Below, one piece after another: positions 16,505-26,500 of a stretch of DNA of 34,648 nucleotides. The stretch lies in the NCBI GenBank assembly GCA_937995755.1, contig CALKJD010000141.1, forward strand, positions 1-34,648, written 5' to 3'. Numbering within the stretch: the first letter of the stretch is position 1; each line of letters opens with the position of its first letter. Both the position numbers and the translations under genes were made by a program. Below the pieces are notes generated by a model. It was not told the origin of the DNA. It saw nothing but the letters and a program-made list of their open reading frames with translations, and did no database searches. Source of the DNA: an uncultured Saprospiraceae bacterium. GTDB lineage: Bacteria; Bacteroidota; Bacteroidia; Chitinophagales; Saprospiraceae.

Positions 16505-19441
16505 TTATCTAACTACAGTAATGTCGCCAGTTTTGATAATCACTTCATCCGCAGAAGTCCTAATCTCTATCAGATATACAAACACTCCAGGATTAACATC
16601 TTGTCCATTAAACTTACCGTCCCATCCTCGTGATGATTCACCCACAGGCATATTTTCAGTTTCGTAGACTTGACTACCCCATCTATCATAGATCACTAAA
16701 CTTTCGATCATGATGTCGTTGTCTTCACCATGAATCCAAAATATATCGTTAGAGCCATCTCCATTAGGAGAGAAGATATTAGGTACATAGATATCTACTG
16801 AGGTATCTACACGTATTTCGATTTCTTGACTAACAATACAGCCATCGACCGTAATCAGTTCTACCGTATAGAAAGTGTTTGTTTTTTCGTTGAATTCAAT
16901 TGATTCGCCTTCTCCAATTAGCTCGTCTCTTGCATCATACCAATTGATTACAGCTACATCTGCTTCATCTATTGAGTAGTCTACTACGATCGATCCATTG
17001 GCGTAGTACTTAATGCCTACCTCCGTCGGAGCATCCAACACAATCTCTACTGGCTTAGACAATGTAAGCTCTTCTGTATAATTACATCCATTACCATCAG
17101 TAATAGATAGATCATATGTTCCGTCCGCTAAGTCTCCAAGCATCTCAGAAATCAATACTGGATTATTGTCTATCGTTAAGGCATATGGTGCAGTTCCTCC
17201 AGTTACACCTTCGATCATGATATATCCATTATCTTCAGTAAAGCACATCGGATCCGCTACTTCACCTACAAAAGCACTTGGCACATCCAAATTTTCAGTA
17301 ATGATTACTGTATCTCTTGATACACAACCAAGATTAACATTAGTTACCACTATCTCATACGATCCTATCGATTTGGCTTCGATGCGATCATCACTGATAG
17401 CTACAAAAGGATCTCCACTTAATAGATTCCATTGGTATTGATACACTGCACCAGAAGGAATAGTAGCTATGATAGGAAGAGTCTCTGTATTACAGTTCCA
17501 AAGTAAATCTGGACCCGCATCTACTACTGGCCAATCAATTATATTATTAACTATAAAAGTCTCGGTAGTTTCACATCCATTAAACCCTGTAACTGTAAGT
17601 GAATAATTACCCGCTTCTGTAATCATGATCGACATATCATCAGATGAGATACCTGGACCTGACCATACTTGAGATCTTATAGCTACATCAGAAGTATAAC
17701 TCGCATTGACTACCATTACATTACAGTCTATATCTCTATAGTCGACATCTATAGTAGGTTCGATGATATCAGCCGTTACATTGACATCTTCGATAGTAGT
17801 GCAGCCATTAATCGCTGTAAGAGTAATCGTATACAATCCTGCTTCATCTATCGTCGGAGATAACTCATTAGACGTAAAGCTAGGCCCTGTCCAACTCACA
17901 GACTGTACAGCAAGATCACTGGATACGGATAGTACCCCAGTATTATCATCACAAGTAAGTATGGGTGGATCTATCGCCAAGTTGGGTAGATTGCTACTTT
18001 CTGTTATTTCTATCGTGTGGCTCAGTGGGCATCCTATTGCAATATCATCTGCAGTCACCACTACTGTATATATACCTTCTCTATTTATTTCTAATGTAGC
18101 GCCATTTCCGAGATCCGTATTACTTTGATCTGTCCATTGGTAATGTAGTGGCGCATTATTATTAATTGTATAGACTGGATTAAGTGTAATCGATTCTACA
18201 TCACAGTTGATTTCATCATCCCCTCCATAGTCTATAGTTGAAACTAACTCTTGTATTTCGAAAATGGAATTATCACAATCCGTACTATTTCCTATTGTGT
18301 AACTAGTCAAACTACAATAATCTATTCCTCCATATTCGAAACATTCCCCTGGGCAAACAAAGAATGGACCTAGCTCTGTAAGCGTACTTGGAGTAAAAAC
18401 AATGGACTGAACAAAAGTGGTACAGTTCTCTATACATTGTGCCACTTGGCTAGTCATGTAAGTCGTATCACAAAACATAAATTCTTCTCCATCACAGAGC
18501 ACAACTTCTGGCAGTACTTTTATTTCTTGAGATAATACTTCAATATTGATTGGTGCAAAATTAACATTAGCCACTGTACAAGATCCAGCGCCATCAAATA
18601 CGGCTGGATTAAACTGTGCATTAGTAGTCACTTGATAATTTCCTTTTTCGTAAAAGATGATATCCGCGCAAGCCGTATTTCCTCCTCTCACTATATCATA
18701 TGCATCTTCAAGAGCGACGGTTCCATCTTCAGGAGTTCCTGTCACTTCCCATTCGAAGCATGCTACATAATTTAAATCTTCTCCAGTAATGTCACCACAA
18801 GAAAAACCACCGATATTAAGATCCGGCACTGCGAAAGTAGTTTTGATCTGCTCCCCTTCACATACAGAAGTGCTAGATGCCGTAATATCTACGTTCACAT
18901 CGTCTGGCTGCTCTGGTTCTGATGTATCTATACCGCTAATGACGTCAAATGAATAATCGCAAACAGAACCAGCGTATCCATCAACAAATAGATAATATAT
19001 ATTCCCTGGTACAAGATCATTGAGTACTATATTGACAGTGACTACACCTTGCTCTGCATAGCAAAACAATGGGTTACCAAACGTACAGTCTTCGTAAATA
19101 CCCGTTTGCAAGCCAAATTGAGATATAATTGTTGATGTAGCCATACAAGAACTAGGAATGATATCCAATTCTATAGATGACTCACAAGGAATAAAAGAAT
19201 ACCATTGAATATTATCTACATCTCCTCCTACACATAAAACATCCGGGTGAGTACCTACTGATGTATCTGTAGGTGTGGTAGGAAGCGTACCAGTATAACC
19301 ATCAAATAGGTTACCACATAGAAAAATAGCCGAATTACAATCTCCACCATTCGGTAAGATATCTTCAAAACAGTCCTGTGATACCATCATAAATGGCAGG
19401 AATAAAATCAAGAAGAGGGATTGCAATAATTGGGTTCGCAT
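16505..19441 (-). CDS. Large secreted protein with type B T9SS C-terminal sorting domain
   Basis: A 978-residue exported surface protein. It has a signal peptide (about 1-21) and a Cys-rich N-terminal module (about 24-170) of a kind common in Saprospirales surface proteins. Tandem Ig/PKD-like repeats follow (clearest at about 484-560 and 561-632, each with WxGPxxxS and EAGxYxxTxTxxNGC patterns, then 636-716). A SprB-like repeat is at about 723-797 (SITDGNGCNYTE). The C-terminal 882-978 is a gliding-motility-type (type B) sorting domain: VPNIFSPNGDGSND, IYDRWGSQVYE and GWDGKFNGQDVNPGVFVY. Type IX secretion, whose translocon SprA is encoded in this window, should export it. Adhesion is a likely role but not shown. 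Confidence 0.92.
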   Translation of the reverse strand: MRTQLLQSLFLILFLPFMMVSQDCFEDILPNGGDCNSAIFLCGNLFDGYTGTLPTTPTDTSVGTHPDVLCVGGDVDNIQWYSFIPCESSIELDIIPSSCMATSTIISQFGLQTGIYEDCTFGNPLFCYAEQGVVTVNIVLNDLVPGNIYYLFVDGYAGSVCDYSFDVISGIDTSEPEQPDDVNVDITASSTSVCEGEQIKTTFAVPDLNIGGFSCGDITGEDLNYVACFEWEVTGTPEDGTVALEDAYDIVRGGNTACADIIFYEKGNYQVTTNAQFNPAVFDGAGSCTVANVNFAPINIEVLSQEIKVLPEVVLCDGEEFMFCDTTYMTSQVAQCIENCTTFVQSIVFTPSTLTELGPFFVCPGECFEYGGIDYCSLTSYTIGNSTDCDNSIFEIQELVSTIDYGGDDEINCDVESITLNPVYTINNNAPLHYQWTDQSNTDLGNGATLEINREGIYTVVVTADDIAIGCPLSHTIEITESSNLPNLAIDPPILTCDDNTGVLSVSSDLAVQSVSWTGPSFTSNELSPTIDEAGLYTITLTAINGCTTIEDVNVTADIIEPTIDVDYRDIDCNVMVVNASYTSDVAIRSQVWSGPGISSDDMSIMITEAGNYSLTVTGFNGCETTETFIVNNIIDWPVVDAGPDLLWNCNTETLPIIATIPSGAVYQYQWNLLSGDPFVAISDDRIEAKSIGSYEIVVTNVNLGCVSRDTVIITENLDVPSAFVGEVADPMCFTEDNGYIMIEGVTGGTAPYALTIDNNPVLISEMLGDLADGTYDLSITDGNGCNYTEELTLSKPVEIVLDAPTEVGIKYYANGSIVVDYSIDEADVAVINWYDARDELIGEGESIEFNEKTNTFYTVELITVDGCIVSQEIEIRVDTSVDIYVPNIFSPNGDGSNDIFWIHGEDNDIMIESLVIYDRWGSQVYETENMPVGESSRGWDGKFNGQDVNPGVFVYLIEIRTSADEVIIKTGDITVVR

Positions 19442-19557
19442 GTGATATATATGGGTACTCTAATATATATAAAAAACATTAATATCAGAGAATACTGTAA
19501 AACGCTGATTATCAAAGCTTATTGTATAATACAACGTTGCTTAATCCTAAGCGCCTG

Positions 19558-19565
19558 CAAATATA
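19558..19565 (-). promoter_or_regulatory. Candidate promoter (-7 box) of the T9SS substrate gene
   Basis: The minus strand reads TATATTTG, a full TAnnTTTG match, giving a start near 19551 and a leader of about 110 nt. No TTG lies at the expected -33 spacing. It sits in the short region shared with the divergent CoA-binding protein gene. Confidence 0.4.
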
Positions 19566-19633
19566 AAAATGAAAGTTGGAACCCTGTGCATTCTTTGGTG
19601 TTTAACTATATAACAAACGACAATAATTACAAT

Positions 19634-19990
19634 ATGAAAACACTAGTATTTGGTGCTAGCACTAACCCGTCAAGATATTCGTACCTCGCAATAGAGAGAT
19701 TACAGGCTTATGATCATGAAATAGAAGCTATTGGTGGCCGCGAAGCAGAAGTCATGGGTGTACAAATTCAGGTAGGACATCCAGAGTTACACGATATCCA
19801 TACGATCACAATGTATATGGGTGAAGCAAGGCAAGCAGATCATGAAGATTACCTACTGTCTCTCCAACCCAAGCGTATCATATTTAATCCTGGTGCAGAA
19901 AATAGGTCTTTATATAATCGTGCAAAAGAACAAGGCATCGAAGTATTAGAAGCTTGTACATTAGTAATGCTCAATACAGGACAGTATTAG
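19634..19990 (+). CDS. CoA-binding domain protein (YccU-like)
   Basis: A 118-residue single-domain protein of the CoA-binding (succinyl-CoA synthetase alpha N-terminal-like) Rossmann family. It starts with strand MKTLVFGASTNPSRYSYLA, where GASTNP is the nucleotide-binding turn, and ends with IIFNPGAENRSLYNRAKEQG and IEVLEACTLVML, the pattern of YccU relatives. The start at 19634 is chosen because the family begins with this strand. The frame stays open to an ATG at 19430, but the extra 68 codons are unlike any domain and would overlap the divergent gene. Function in the cell is unknown. Confidence 0.88.
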   Translation: MKTLVFGASTNPSRYSYLAIERLQAYDHEIEAIGGREAEVMGVQIQVGHPELHDIHTITMYMGEARQADHEDYLLSLQPKRIIFNPGAENRSLYNRAKEQGIEVLEACTLVMLNTGQY

Positions 19991-20092
19991 ATAGCTCCAA
20001 TCAACAGTATCATTGAATGGTTCAACTCTACTGATGTAATGGCAATCTAATATGCCTCCTTTCTGCTTTATATTTAAATGTTAGCCGCCTAA

Positions 20093-20126
20093 TAAATGTA
20101 AGGTAGAGCTAAATGTAAGGTAGAGC
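20093..20126. repeat. Tandem 17-bp direct repeat at the end of the CAP gene
   Basis: The unit TAAATGTAAGGTAGAGC occurs twice without a gap (20093-20109 and 20110-20126). The second copy reaches the last base of the CAP-protein stop codon (20126-20128). It looks like a recent local duplication, probably by replication slippage. Confidence 0.9.
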
Positions 20127-20644
20127 TATTGCCTCTTTTTACGCTTGGACCTTCTAGTCCCTTGGGGTAACTTCTTACCGAAGTGTTGCACCCAATACTT
20201 TGAATACTTAGCTACACCCATTTCCTCTACCTTTGGATTCATAAGCATACGACAGTGACTAGGACTATCGATCCAATCATTGAACACTTCTCGAAAAGAT
20301 CTCTGGCCTTCACCTAAGTTTTCACCTGCTACTTGCCATGGATAACCTAATAAATCTAACCTTTCTCCTATGTCTAGTCCACTTGCGCTAAAGTGTGAAA
20401 AGAAATTTTTACGCTTCATTTCAGTAGCATGAGACAAAGCCGATTTATATAACACGTCATCCCAAACCACTTTATCTGCAGGAGGCATAAATTCGCCACC
20501 ACAATAGCAACCTTGAGATCTTAGTTTATTGACTTTATAAAGCATCATATCTTTGACATCATCGGAAGGATATGCATATTCCGATTTATTATCTACACTG
20601 GTAGATAACATTAGGAAGAGGGATATGACGATATAGTTGTACAT
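20126..20644 (-). CDS. CAP-domain (SCP/PR1-like) secreted protein
   Basis: A 172-residue protein with a signal peptide (about 1-17) followed by one CAP domain. The family landmarks are in order: helix VNKLRSQG, ALSHATEMKRKNFFSHFS with its His, AGENLGEG, FNDWIDSPSHCRMLMNP with the second His, and the final strand MGVAKYSKYWVQHFG. The tail is very basic (RRSKRKKRQ). Bacterial CAP proteins are envelope or secreted proteins with little-understood functions. It is bordered by gene-poor DNA on its upstream side and a 17-bp tandem repeat at its 3' end. Confidence 0.88.
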   Translation of the reverse strand: MYNYIVISLFLMLSTSVDNKSEYAYPSDDVKDMMLYKVNKLRSQGCYCGGEFMPPADKVVWDDVLYKSALSHATEMKRKNFFSHFSASGLDIGERLDLLGYPWQVAGENLGEGQRSFREVFNDWIDSPSHCRMLMNPKVEEMGVAKYSKYWVQHFGKKLPQGTRRSKRKKRQ

Positions 20645-20835
20645 CTGATTGTGTGAATATAACGATTTTGAAGATTACATGTTGCGACATTAACATCAAT
20701 CCTAACTTTTTATATTTTTTTTAAGCCTTCTAAGTAGAGTTTTGATAATGATTCATCAGATCTACAAGATATACATAAGCGGCACCTGAAAGTATCATAT
20801 TACTCGTAGAGTTGGCTTTGACTTTTATAACTCAA

Positions 20836-21019
20836 CTACCACCTACTTGAAGTAGATGGTTTAAACATTAGCTGTGGCTCAAAGTCACTTAACCACAACA
20901 TTTTTAAGTGCTCAAGTATGACGTCGCTACCTAGCCTGTGTTTCTTCGAAGTCTCATTACACTAGACCAACGAGCGTTTGCCGTGCAAGCCACTCTAGAC
21001 CGCAGATTTTCTTTTGCAT
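20836..21019 (-). pseudogene. Possible gene relic or dispersed repeat
   Basis: On the minus strand, a frame from ATG at 21019 encodes MQKKICGLEWLARQTLVGLV and stops at 20957. A second frame, open from 20961, continues with CNETSKKHRLGSDVILEHLK and ends with SDFEPQLMFKPSTSSRW and a TAG at 20836-20838. The two lie in different frames and almost abut, as if a single coding stretch had been shifted. The second ends inside the palindrome at 20838-20860. I do not recognise a family. It may be a decayed gene or part of a dispersed non-coding repeat whose apparent frames are incidental. Confidence 0.35.
20838..20860. repeat. Near-perfect 23-bp palindrome
   Basis: Eleven-base arms (20838-20848 and 20850-20860) flank a single central G at 20849, with one mismatch (20842 against 20856). 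The core is CTACTTGAAGTAG. It has no T-tract and does not lie directly after a gene, so it is not a terminator. It could be a hairpin of a REP-like repeat. Confidence 0.8.
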
Positions 21020-21183
21020 TGCCTAAAAAAGAAAGAAAAATGCTATAACTACCCAATCTACTCCACGCATTTGTTCACCAGCCCTCTTAAACAGTCAAAC
21101 TAACGTATATCCTAAACAGTTAATCGGAATAGCATTTATCCTACTAAAGGTTTTAACGCTGAAAAATGAGACCAATCAAAAAA

Positions 21184-21213
21184 GCCAATCAAAACATTCG
21201 TCTTGATTGGCTA
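21184..21213 (-). terminator. Intrinsic terminator of the response-regulator gene
   Basis: On the minus strand AGCCAATCAA (21213-21204) pairs with TTGATTGGCT (21193-21184) around a 10-nt loop, followed by a T run (21184-21179). It begins about 25 nt after the stop codon at 21238 and probably ends a transcript that includes the kinase and perhaps sprA. Confidence 0.9.
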
Positions 21214-21237
21214 TATATTATTCTACGTACTTACTCT

Positions 21238-21954
21238 CTAATAAAGAGTATCCGTACTTTTATCTATCAGTCTAAATCCATTTCCGTGGATATTAACGAT
21301 CTCTATTGACTTATCTTTGGCTAGATACTTTCGTAGTTTGGTAACGAATACATCCATTGATCTTGCTGTGAAATAATTGTCCTCACCCCAGATTTTCTCT
21401 AACGCTTCTGATCTTGGAAGGACTTCATTCATCTTCATACAAAACATACGTAGTAAGTGAGCTTCTTTTGGTGAAAGCTTCTCTTGTCCAGGTTCGTCTC
21501 CGTTATAGCTTAGTATACGTAGTGGATAGTTGAAAGAATATTTTCCAATGATAAATTCCGTCTCATCTTCTTTAGGATCTGGCGTAGCTTGTGATCTACG
21601 TAGAATCGCCTGCAATCTCAACAATAACTCCTCGGAGTTAAACGGCTTAGTAATATAATCATCTGCTCCGATTTTAAACCCCTGTAATACATCTTCTTTG
21701 AGCGTCTTAGCTGTCAAGAAAATAATTGGAATCTCTTTATCCTTTTCTCGCACCTCTTTGGCTAGTGTAAAACCATCTTTCTTCGGCATCATCACATCAA
21801 AGATACAAACGTCAAAATCACCTTCAGAAAATTTTTGAAATCCCATCTCACCATCTGTGGCAAGTGTGATATCAAAATCATTCATCTCTAAGTATGATTT
21901 TAATACATCTCCGAAGTTTTGATCATCTTCTACTAATAATATTTTTTGACCCAT
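21238..21954 (-). CDS. OmpR-family response regulator (RprY-like)
   Basis: A 238-residue regulator with a receiver domain (1-120) and a winged-helix DNA-binding domain (about 130-235). Phosphorylation site D53 (CIFDVMMPKKDG), acidic pair D10/D11, T81 (FLTAKT) and K103 (YITKPF) are all present. The output domain has LSPKEAHLLRMFC and the recognition-helix region RSMDVFVTKLRKYL. It resembles RprY of Bacteroides. It follows the kinase gene by 122 nt, where GAATTTTG (minus strand, 22025-22018), one mismatch from TAnnTTTG, might be a separate promoter. Targets cannot be read from the window. Confidence 0.93.
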   Translation of the reverse strand: MGQKILLVEDDQNFGDVLKSYLEMNDFDITLATDGEMGFQKFSEGDFDVCIFDVMMPKKDGFTLAKEVREKDKEIPIIFLTAKTLKEDVLQGFKIGADDYITKPFNSEELLLRLQAILRRSQATPDPKEDETEFIIGKYSFNYPLRILSYNGDEPGQEKLSPKEAHLLRMFCMKMNEVLPRSEALEKIWGEDNYFTARSMDVFVTKLRKYLAKDKSIEIVNIHGNGFRLIDKSTDTLY

Positions 21955-22076
21955 GGCTTTTCTATTTACGCTTTGAGGCGACTTGATATATTCTTCTCCA
22001 TCGCTACATTAAAAGTACAAAATTCCTAAACAGATATATACATTTTAACTTATATATATGATATTCCATCTGTACA

Positions 22077-23516
22077 CTAATTCATTTTCCTCTTTGATTC
22101 TCTAGGTAAAGTCACAATAAAACTACTCCCTTTGCCTAACTCACTCTGAACTGATATAGTTCCTCCATGAGCGTCTACTATGGCTTTGACATAACTAAGT
22201 CCAAGTCCAAACCCTTTGACATCGTGAAGATTCCCTGTATGTACTCTATAAAATTTATCAAAAATATTCTTCTGGTTATCTGCGGTCATTCCGATTCCAT
22301 TATCTTGAATGATAATCTTGACTCCGTTTCCTTTATCTTCTAAAGTAATATCTATTTCAGGCTTATCTGGTGAGTACTTATATGCATTATCCAGTAGGTT
22401 ATGTACGATATTAGAGATATGCGTCTGGTCAGCTATGATGATCGGTGTCTCCGCTTTGATATGAGTCCTTACTACCCCATCTCTACTTTCTACTAGTAAG
22501 CTCGTATGTGTAGCTGCTTGATTCACTACCTCTATCATATTGACTTCAGACTTATTGAGACTAAAATCTTTACGATCTAATACGGCCATCTGCAATACTT
22601 TCTCTACTTGAGACAGCATCCTTTTGTTTTCCTGTTTTATGATGCCTAAGAATCTCTTGATTTTATCTTGATTACCTATTATATTAGGATTAAGTATAGA
22701 ATCTGATGCTAATGATATAGTGGCAATCGGTGTCTTAAACTCATGAGTCATATTATTGATGAAGTCGTTCTTCATCTCTGACACTTGCTTTTGTCTTACG
22801 ATAACATTGATAGTATATACAAAGCAAAATAATATCAATCCTGTAAAGAGAATGGAACTCAAAATATTTTTCAATACTGAGTTAATCAAAAACTGTCCTT
22901 TCTCTGGAAAATATAAATTGAGGTAACCTGGGATATTCTCACCATCTTCAAAGAGTGGGATCTTGTGATCAGAATTATACAAACTCTTATTACTCTGCAC
23001 ATTACTAGATTGACTACCATCTCCTATCGCTACTACGAAATTACCATTGATGACTAAAAAATCATTTTGCTTATTGGAGAATATACCGTAGTCATACTTT
23101 AGATCTACTCCTTGCTCATTCAATGCTTGCTTGATATAATTATCTATCTTCTCAAGCTTCTTTTTGTCTATCTGCTCAAGTGGTGAAGAAGACCCCAAAG
23201 AACCATAACTGCTTCCCATCTTAAGATCGACACTCTCACCTTTATCTGAGTATTTCTTAGATCTGAGCTGCAACTGTTCTTCACTGATAAACCTTGCCAT
23301 CTTAGATCTATTAGCAAGGGTAAGAATAGTGCTCCCATCCTTTACTTCCGACTGAATAAGATCCTTAGTCCTAGATATGGCTATGATCACCTTATCATTA
23401 AAGTTCTTCTCTGATAGATCGATTGACCATTTGATCCATACAAACTGAATAATAGATAACCCTATAAGCGCTGTGCTCATTAGTATTACGATTATCCAAA
23501 TTGATTTTTTTCCCAT
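22077..23516 (-). CDS. Sensor histidine kinase (RprX-like)
   Basis: A 479-residue membrane kinase. Two membrane helices (about 7-29 and 218-241) enclose a periplasmic sensor of about 190 residues without a recognised domain. The HisKA region has the phospho-acceptor H258 in NNMTHEFKTP. The ATPase domain has the N box LLDNAYKYSPDKP, the G1 box DNGIGM and GFGLGLSYVKAIVDAHGG. It is a complete kinase, with the response regulator next in line. It starts 27 nt after the sprA stop codon, close enough to share its transcript. The stimulus is unknown; an envelope signal is plausible from its neighbours. Confidence 0.93.
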   Translation of the reverse strand: MGKKSIWIIVILMSTALIGLSIIQFVWIKWSIDLSEKNFNDKVIIAISRTKDLIQSEVKDGSTILTLANRSKMARFISEEQLQLRSKKYSDKGESVDLKMGSSYGSLGSSSPLEQIDKKKLEKIDNYIKQALNEQGVDLKYDYGIFSNKQNDFLVINGNFVVAIGDGSQSSNVQSNKSLYNSDHKIPLFEDGENIPGYLNLYFPEKGQFLINSVLKNILSSILFTGLILFCFVYTINVIVRQKQVSEMKNDFINNMTHEFKTPIATISLASDSILNPNIIGNQDKIKRFLGIIKQENKRMLSQVEKVLQMAVLDRKDFSLNKSEVNMIEVVNQAATHTSLLVESRDGVVRTHIKAETPIIIADQTHISNIVHNLLDNAYKYSPDKPEIDITLEDKGNGVKIIIQDNGIGMTADNQKNIFDKFYRVHTGNLHDVKGFGLGLSYVKAIVDAHGGTISVQSELGKGSSFIVTLPRESKRKMN

Positions 23517-23543
23517 GTGCCAAGATCAAGTTGAACCTGATTT

Positions 23544-26500
23544 CTAGTTTAATTTAAATTGTACTGTAATTCCACCTTCCATATTAGTACGATCAAATGA
23601 TGTACGACTATATGGCTTTGTTTTAGAATACTCGAAGAAGAAACGTAGATTAAGGTTTTCATTCATTTCGTAATCTACATAAGGATTTATAAATATCCTT
23701 ACCTGTCCTCTCTGAGGTTGTGCACTTAACTCTTCTTTAAATCTGTAAATCCACGTTACATCATCACTATACGAGAAGTCAAAATTCATAGTAATATTTC
23801 TACCTCTTGTACTGTTTACGTTTCCACCTCTTCCTCTTCTCTTATCTTTACTCTTATCGTTAGTCTGTGGATCTTTCTTGTCGTCCGTCTCTTGATCTTT
23901 CTTTTTACGAGTACTTTTCTTCTTCTTACCGAAGCCTTGAAAGTTCTTAATCGTGTATGCAAAACCTGCAATATATTCCGTACCGAGCACCTCCGTGAGG
24001 TTACCTGCAGCTATACCCAGATCCAATCTTCTACTCTTACGATATTCAAAATCAAGCTGTAGATCTGCCTTGGTCTTAAGTGAAACTCCAAGTACTGGAG
24101 CAAACTGCTCATCTATAGAAATCGTAGGTACTTCTACACGTGAGTAGTAGTTTTCATTGGTCTTCTTCTCCTCAAATTTCGTCTCTTCATCGTACTCTGG
24201 TTGCGAATTAAATCTATTCACTCGTATACTAGATTTGTATCCATGTGTAAGAGAGAAATTACTCAATACATCTTTGAACATACTAAGCTTTGATAATCCA
24301 TCATACTTAAGGGTCCAGTTTGGTTTTGGTATATAACTGTAATCTTTCAATGTTTCATCAAGAGATTCATTCACATCTATATCACCTATTGTTTTATTAG
24401 TATATGCACCTAAGAATGCTGGTATCAAGACACGACTATTATCTGGACCAAATCCTTCAGCATAATTAGGAAAATCATCATTAAACTGTCCTGCAGTTTC
24501 TTTATTAGGCAATGCATTACTTACTTGCTCTCTTAGCTTAATGAAGTTTTGATATAAATCACCATTGTCTTTAAACAATGTACTTAGACCTGAGTATGTC
24601 GCTTCAAAAGATCCAAAGTCATACCCTGCATTTTGAATAAACTCAATCGGATCTCCTGGACTAGCTTTATTTTTGAATACCTCGGTATGTGTCTCTTGAT
24701 AATCCTTACGGAAAGTCACATCGATATCAAAATCTTTAAATGGCTCAATACCAATTTTCAAATCAAAGTTATGTCTTCTTGTCTGTATTATTTCATCACT
24801 GAAGTTTTGCGATGGATTGAAATACCCGTTCGCCACATTACTTTGCAAATAATTATTAGAATCATTGATATCAATATTGGGCTGCAGTCCTCCGATAAAT
24901 CCCCAACCTGGAGCAGAAAACCCACTACTCATTCCCAATAGATTAGACTGAGGCATAAATCCTGGAAGCAAAGTAGATTGATCTTCTTTATAAGAAAACT
25001 TAACATCTCTCAACGCAAGTAAAGGTCTTACTAATATCCTTTCTAATTTAGAAGGTCCTTCATCTTCTTTTTTCTTCTTATCTTCTTCATCTGCCTTGTT
25101 CTTATCACCAGGTGCTTTGAGTAGATCTTTTGATTTTCCTCTTGTTCTACTTCTACCTGTTCTTTTCCTACCTACTTTACCTTTATCGATATTTTTGAGA
25201 TACGGTATTTTGCTATATAACTTATCAAAAGAGAATGTTACATTTCCTGATCTGGCTTGATTATTAGTAATAGTATTCCCTAATGGTGTACCCGCCTCAT
25301 CAATAGTGATTAAAGCTCCACCATCCCAACGATAACCTGCTTTATAATCCGCTTTGGCCGTTACCCAATCCATACCTGGAATCAATTTAAACGGCAACGA
25401 ATATGTAGCTGTGATATTATGATTATAGTTTTTGCTACGACCAAGATTTCTTAGATTTTGATTTCTATACTCGCTCACAAAATTAGGATTATCGATCACC
25501 GACTGAGTCACGTCTTCTCCACTTTCTGTAACCCAGTTTCTATTATCAGGATTATCTTCTATACCTACCTGACGAAGTTCATCTACTACCGCTGATGCAT
25601 TCGCTTTATAAGTAAACTTAAGTGATTTCGTTAAATCCCAGTTTAATCCATACCTACGCTGCCATATAAATCGTTGATCATCAAATGTGAATATTGGCGT
25701 ATCCGGTAATCTATATGTTCGGGTAGACTTCTTACGATTAAGAGTCGTACCAAATGTAAACGCATTTGGTAAAAGGTTGAAATTAAACTCGCTTATCAGC
25801 TTAAGATTTTTGTTCTTGATAAAACTGAACGGCTTGATATGTCCACCTTTACGACTATAGTTATAATCCAAACCACCGGTATGTTCTGTAATCTTATCTT
25901 CCTTTATAATTGGATCAGTGTTCTTTGTCTGTGTATATGCATATGAAGCACTGACATTGGATATATCCCAAGGGTAACTAGTCTTTTTATCTTTACTCCT
26001 CGCCTTCTTCACATTCGTAAAGTTAAACGTCTTGATCGTCGATGTCTCTTGTGATCTAGCTTCTACTTCAGTACGATCTGCTCCAGCTTCCACCGCTTCG
26101 TCGAATGTAAGATCCTCTGAGTACGCTTCAAACTTTGGAGACTTCACAGATTTACTAAACTGCGCAAAGAATGGTATAGTTAATCCCATTCCACCAGCAG
26201 GCAATAATTTACTTAACTCTAGACTAGTAGATGCATCGTAGTCCAATTGCGAAAACTGATTACGCTCTTCCAGCTTCTGATCCAAACCACCCCAACCTTC
26301 GCTTGTGAATGTGGTGGCAAAATTAAGCTCTCCTAGATCTGCCATCTGCATTTGCAGCCTCGCTGTAGCAGCATATCCTGCTTGCTCTTTAAACCCTGCT
26401 ACACGTAATTCATTGATCCATATTTTACCTCCAATATTCTTATTTATATCAGGATTGGTGTTCATCGCACCTACTTCTATTTCGCGTACACTTGCCAAAG

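Larger units (their letters stand above)
20645..21237. other. Gene-poor region with palindrome and protein-like relic
   Basis: This 593-nt stretch carries no intact gene. Its middle part (about 20836-21019) has a near-perfect palindrome and a minus-strand reading frame that looks protein-like but is broken, both listed separately. The right end holds the terminator of the response-regulator gene. The remaining parts show nothing recognisable. Confidence 0.6.

Noticed and set aside
19430..19633. 68-codon N-terminal extension of the CoA-binding protein
   Set aside because: It matches no domain, would overlap the divergent secreted-protein gene, and the family starts at the strand encoded from 19634.
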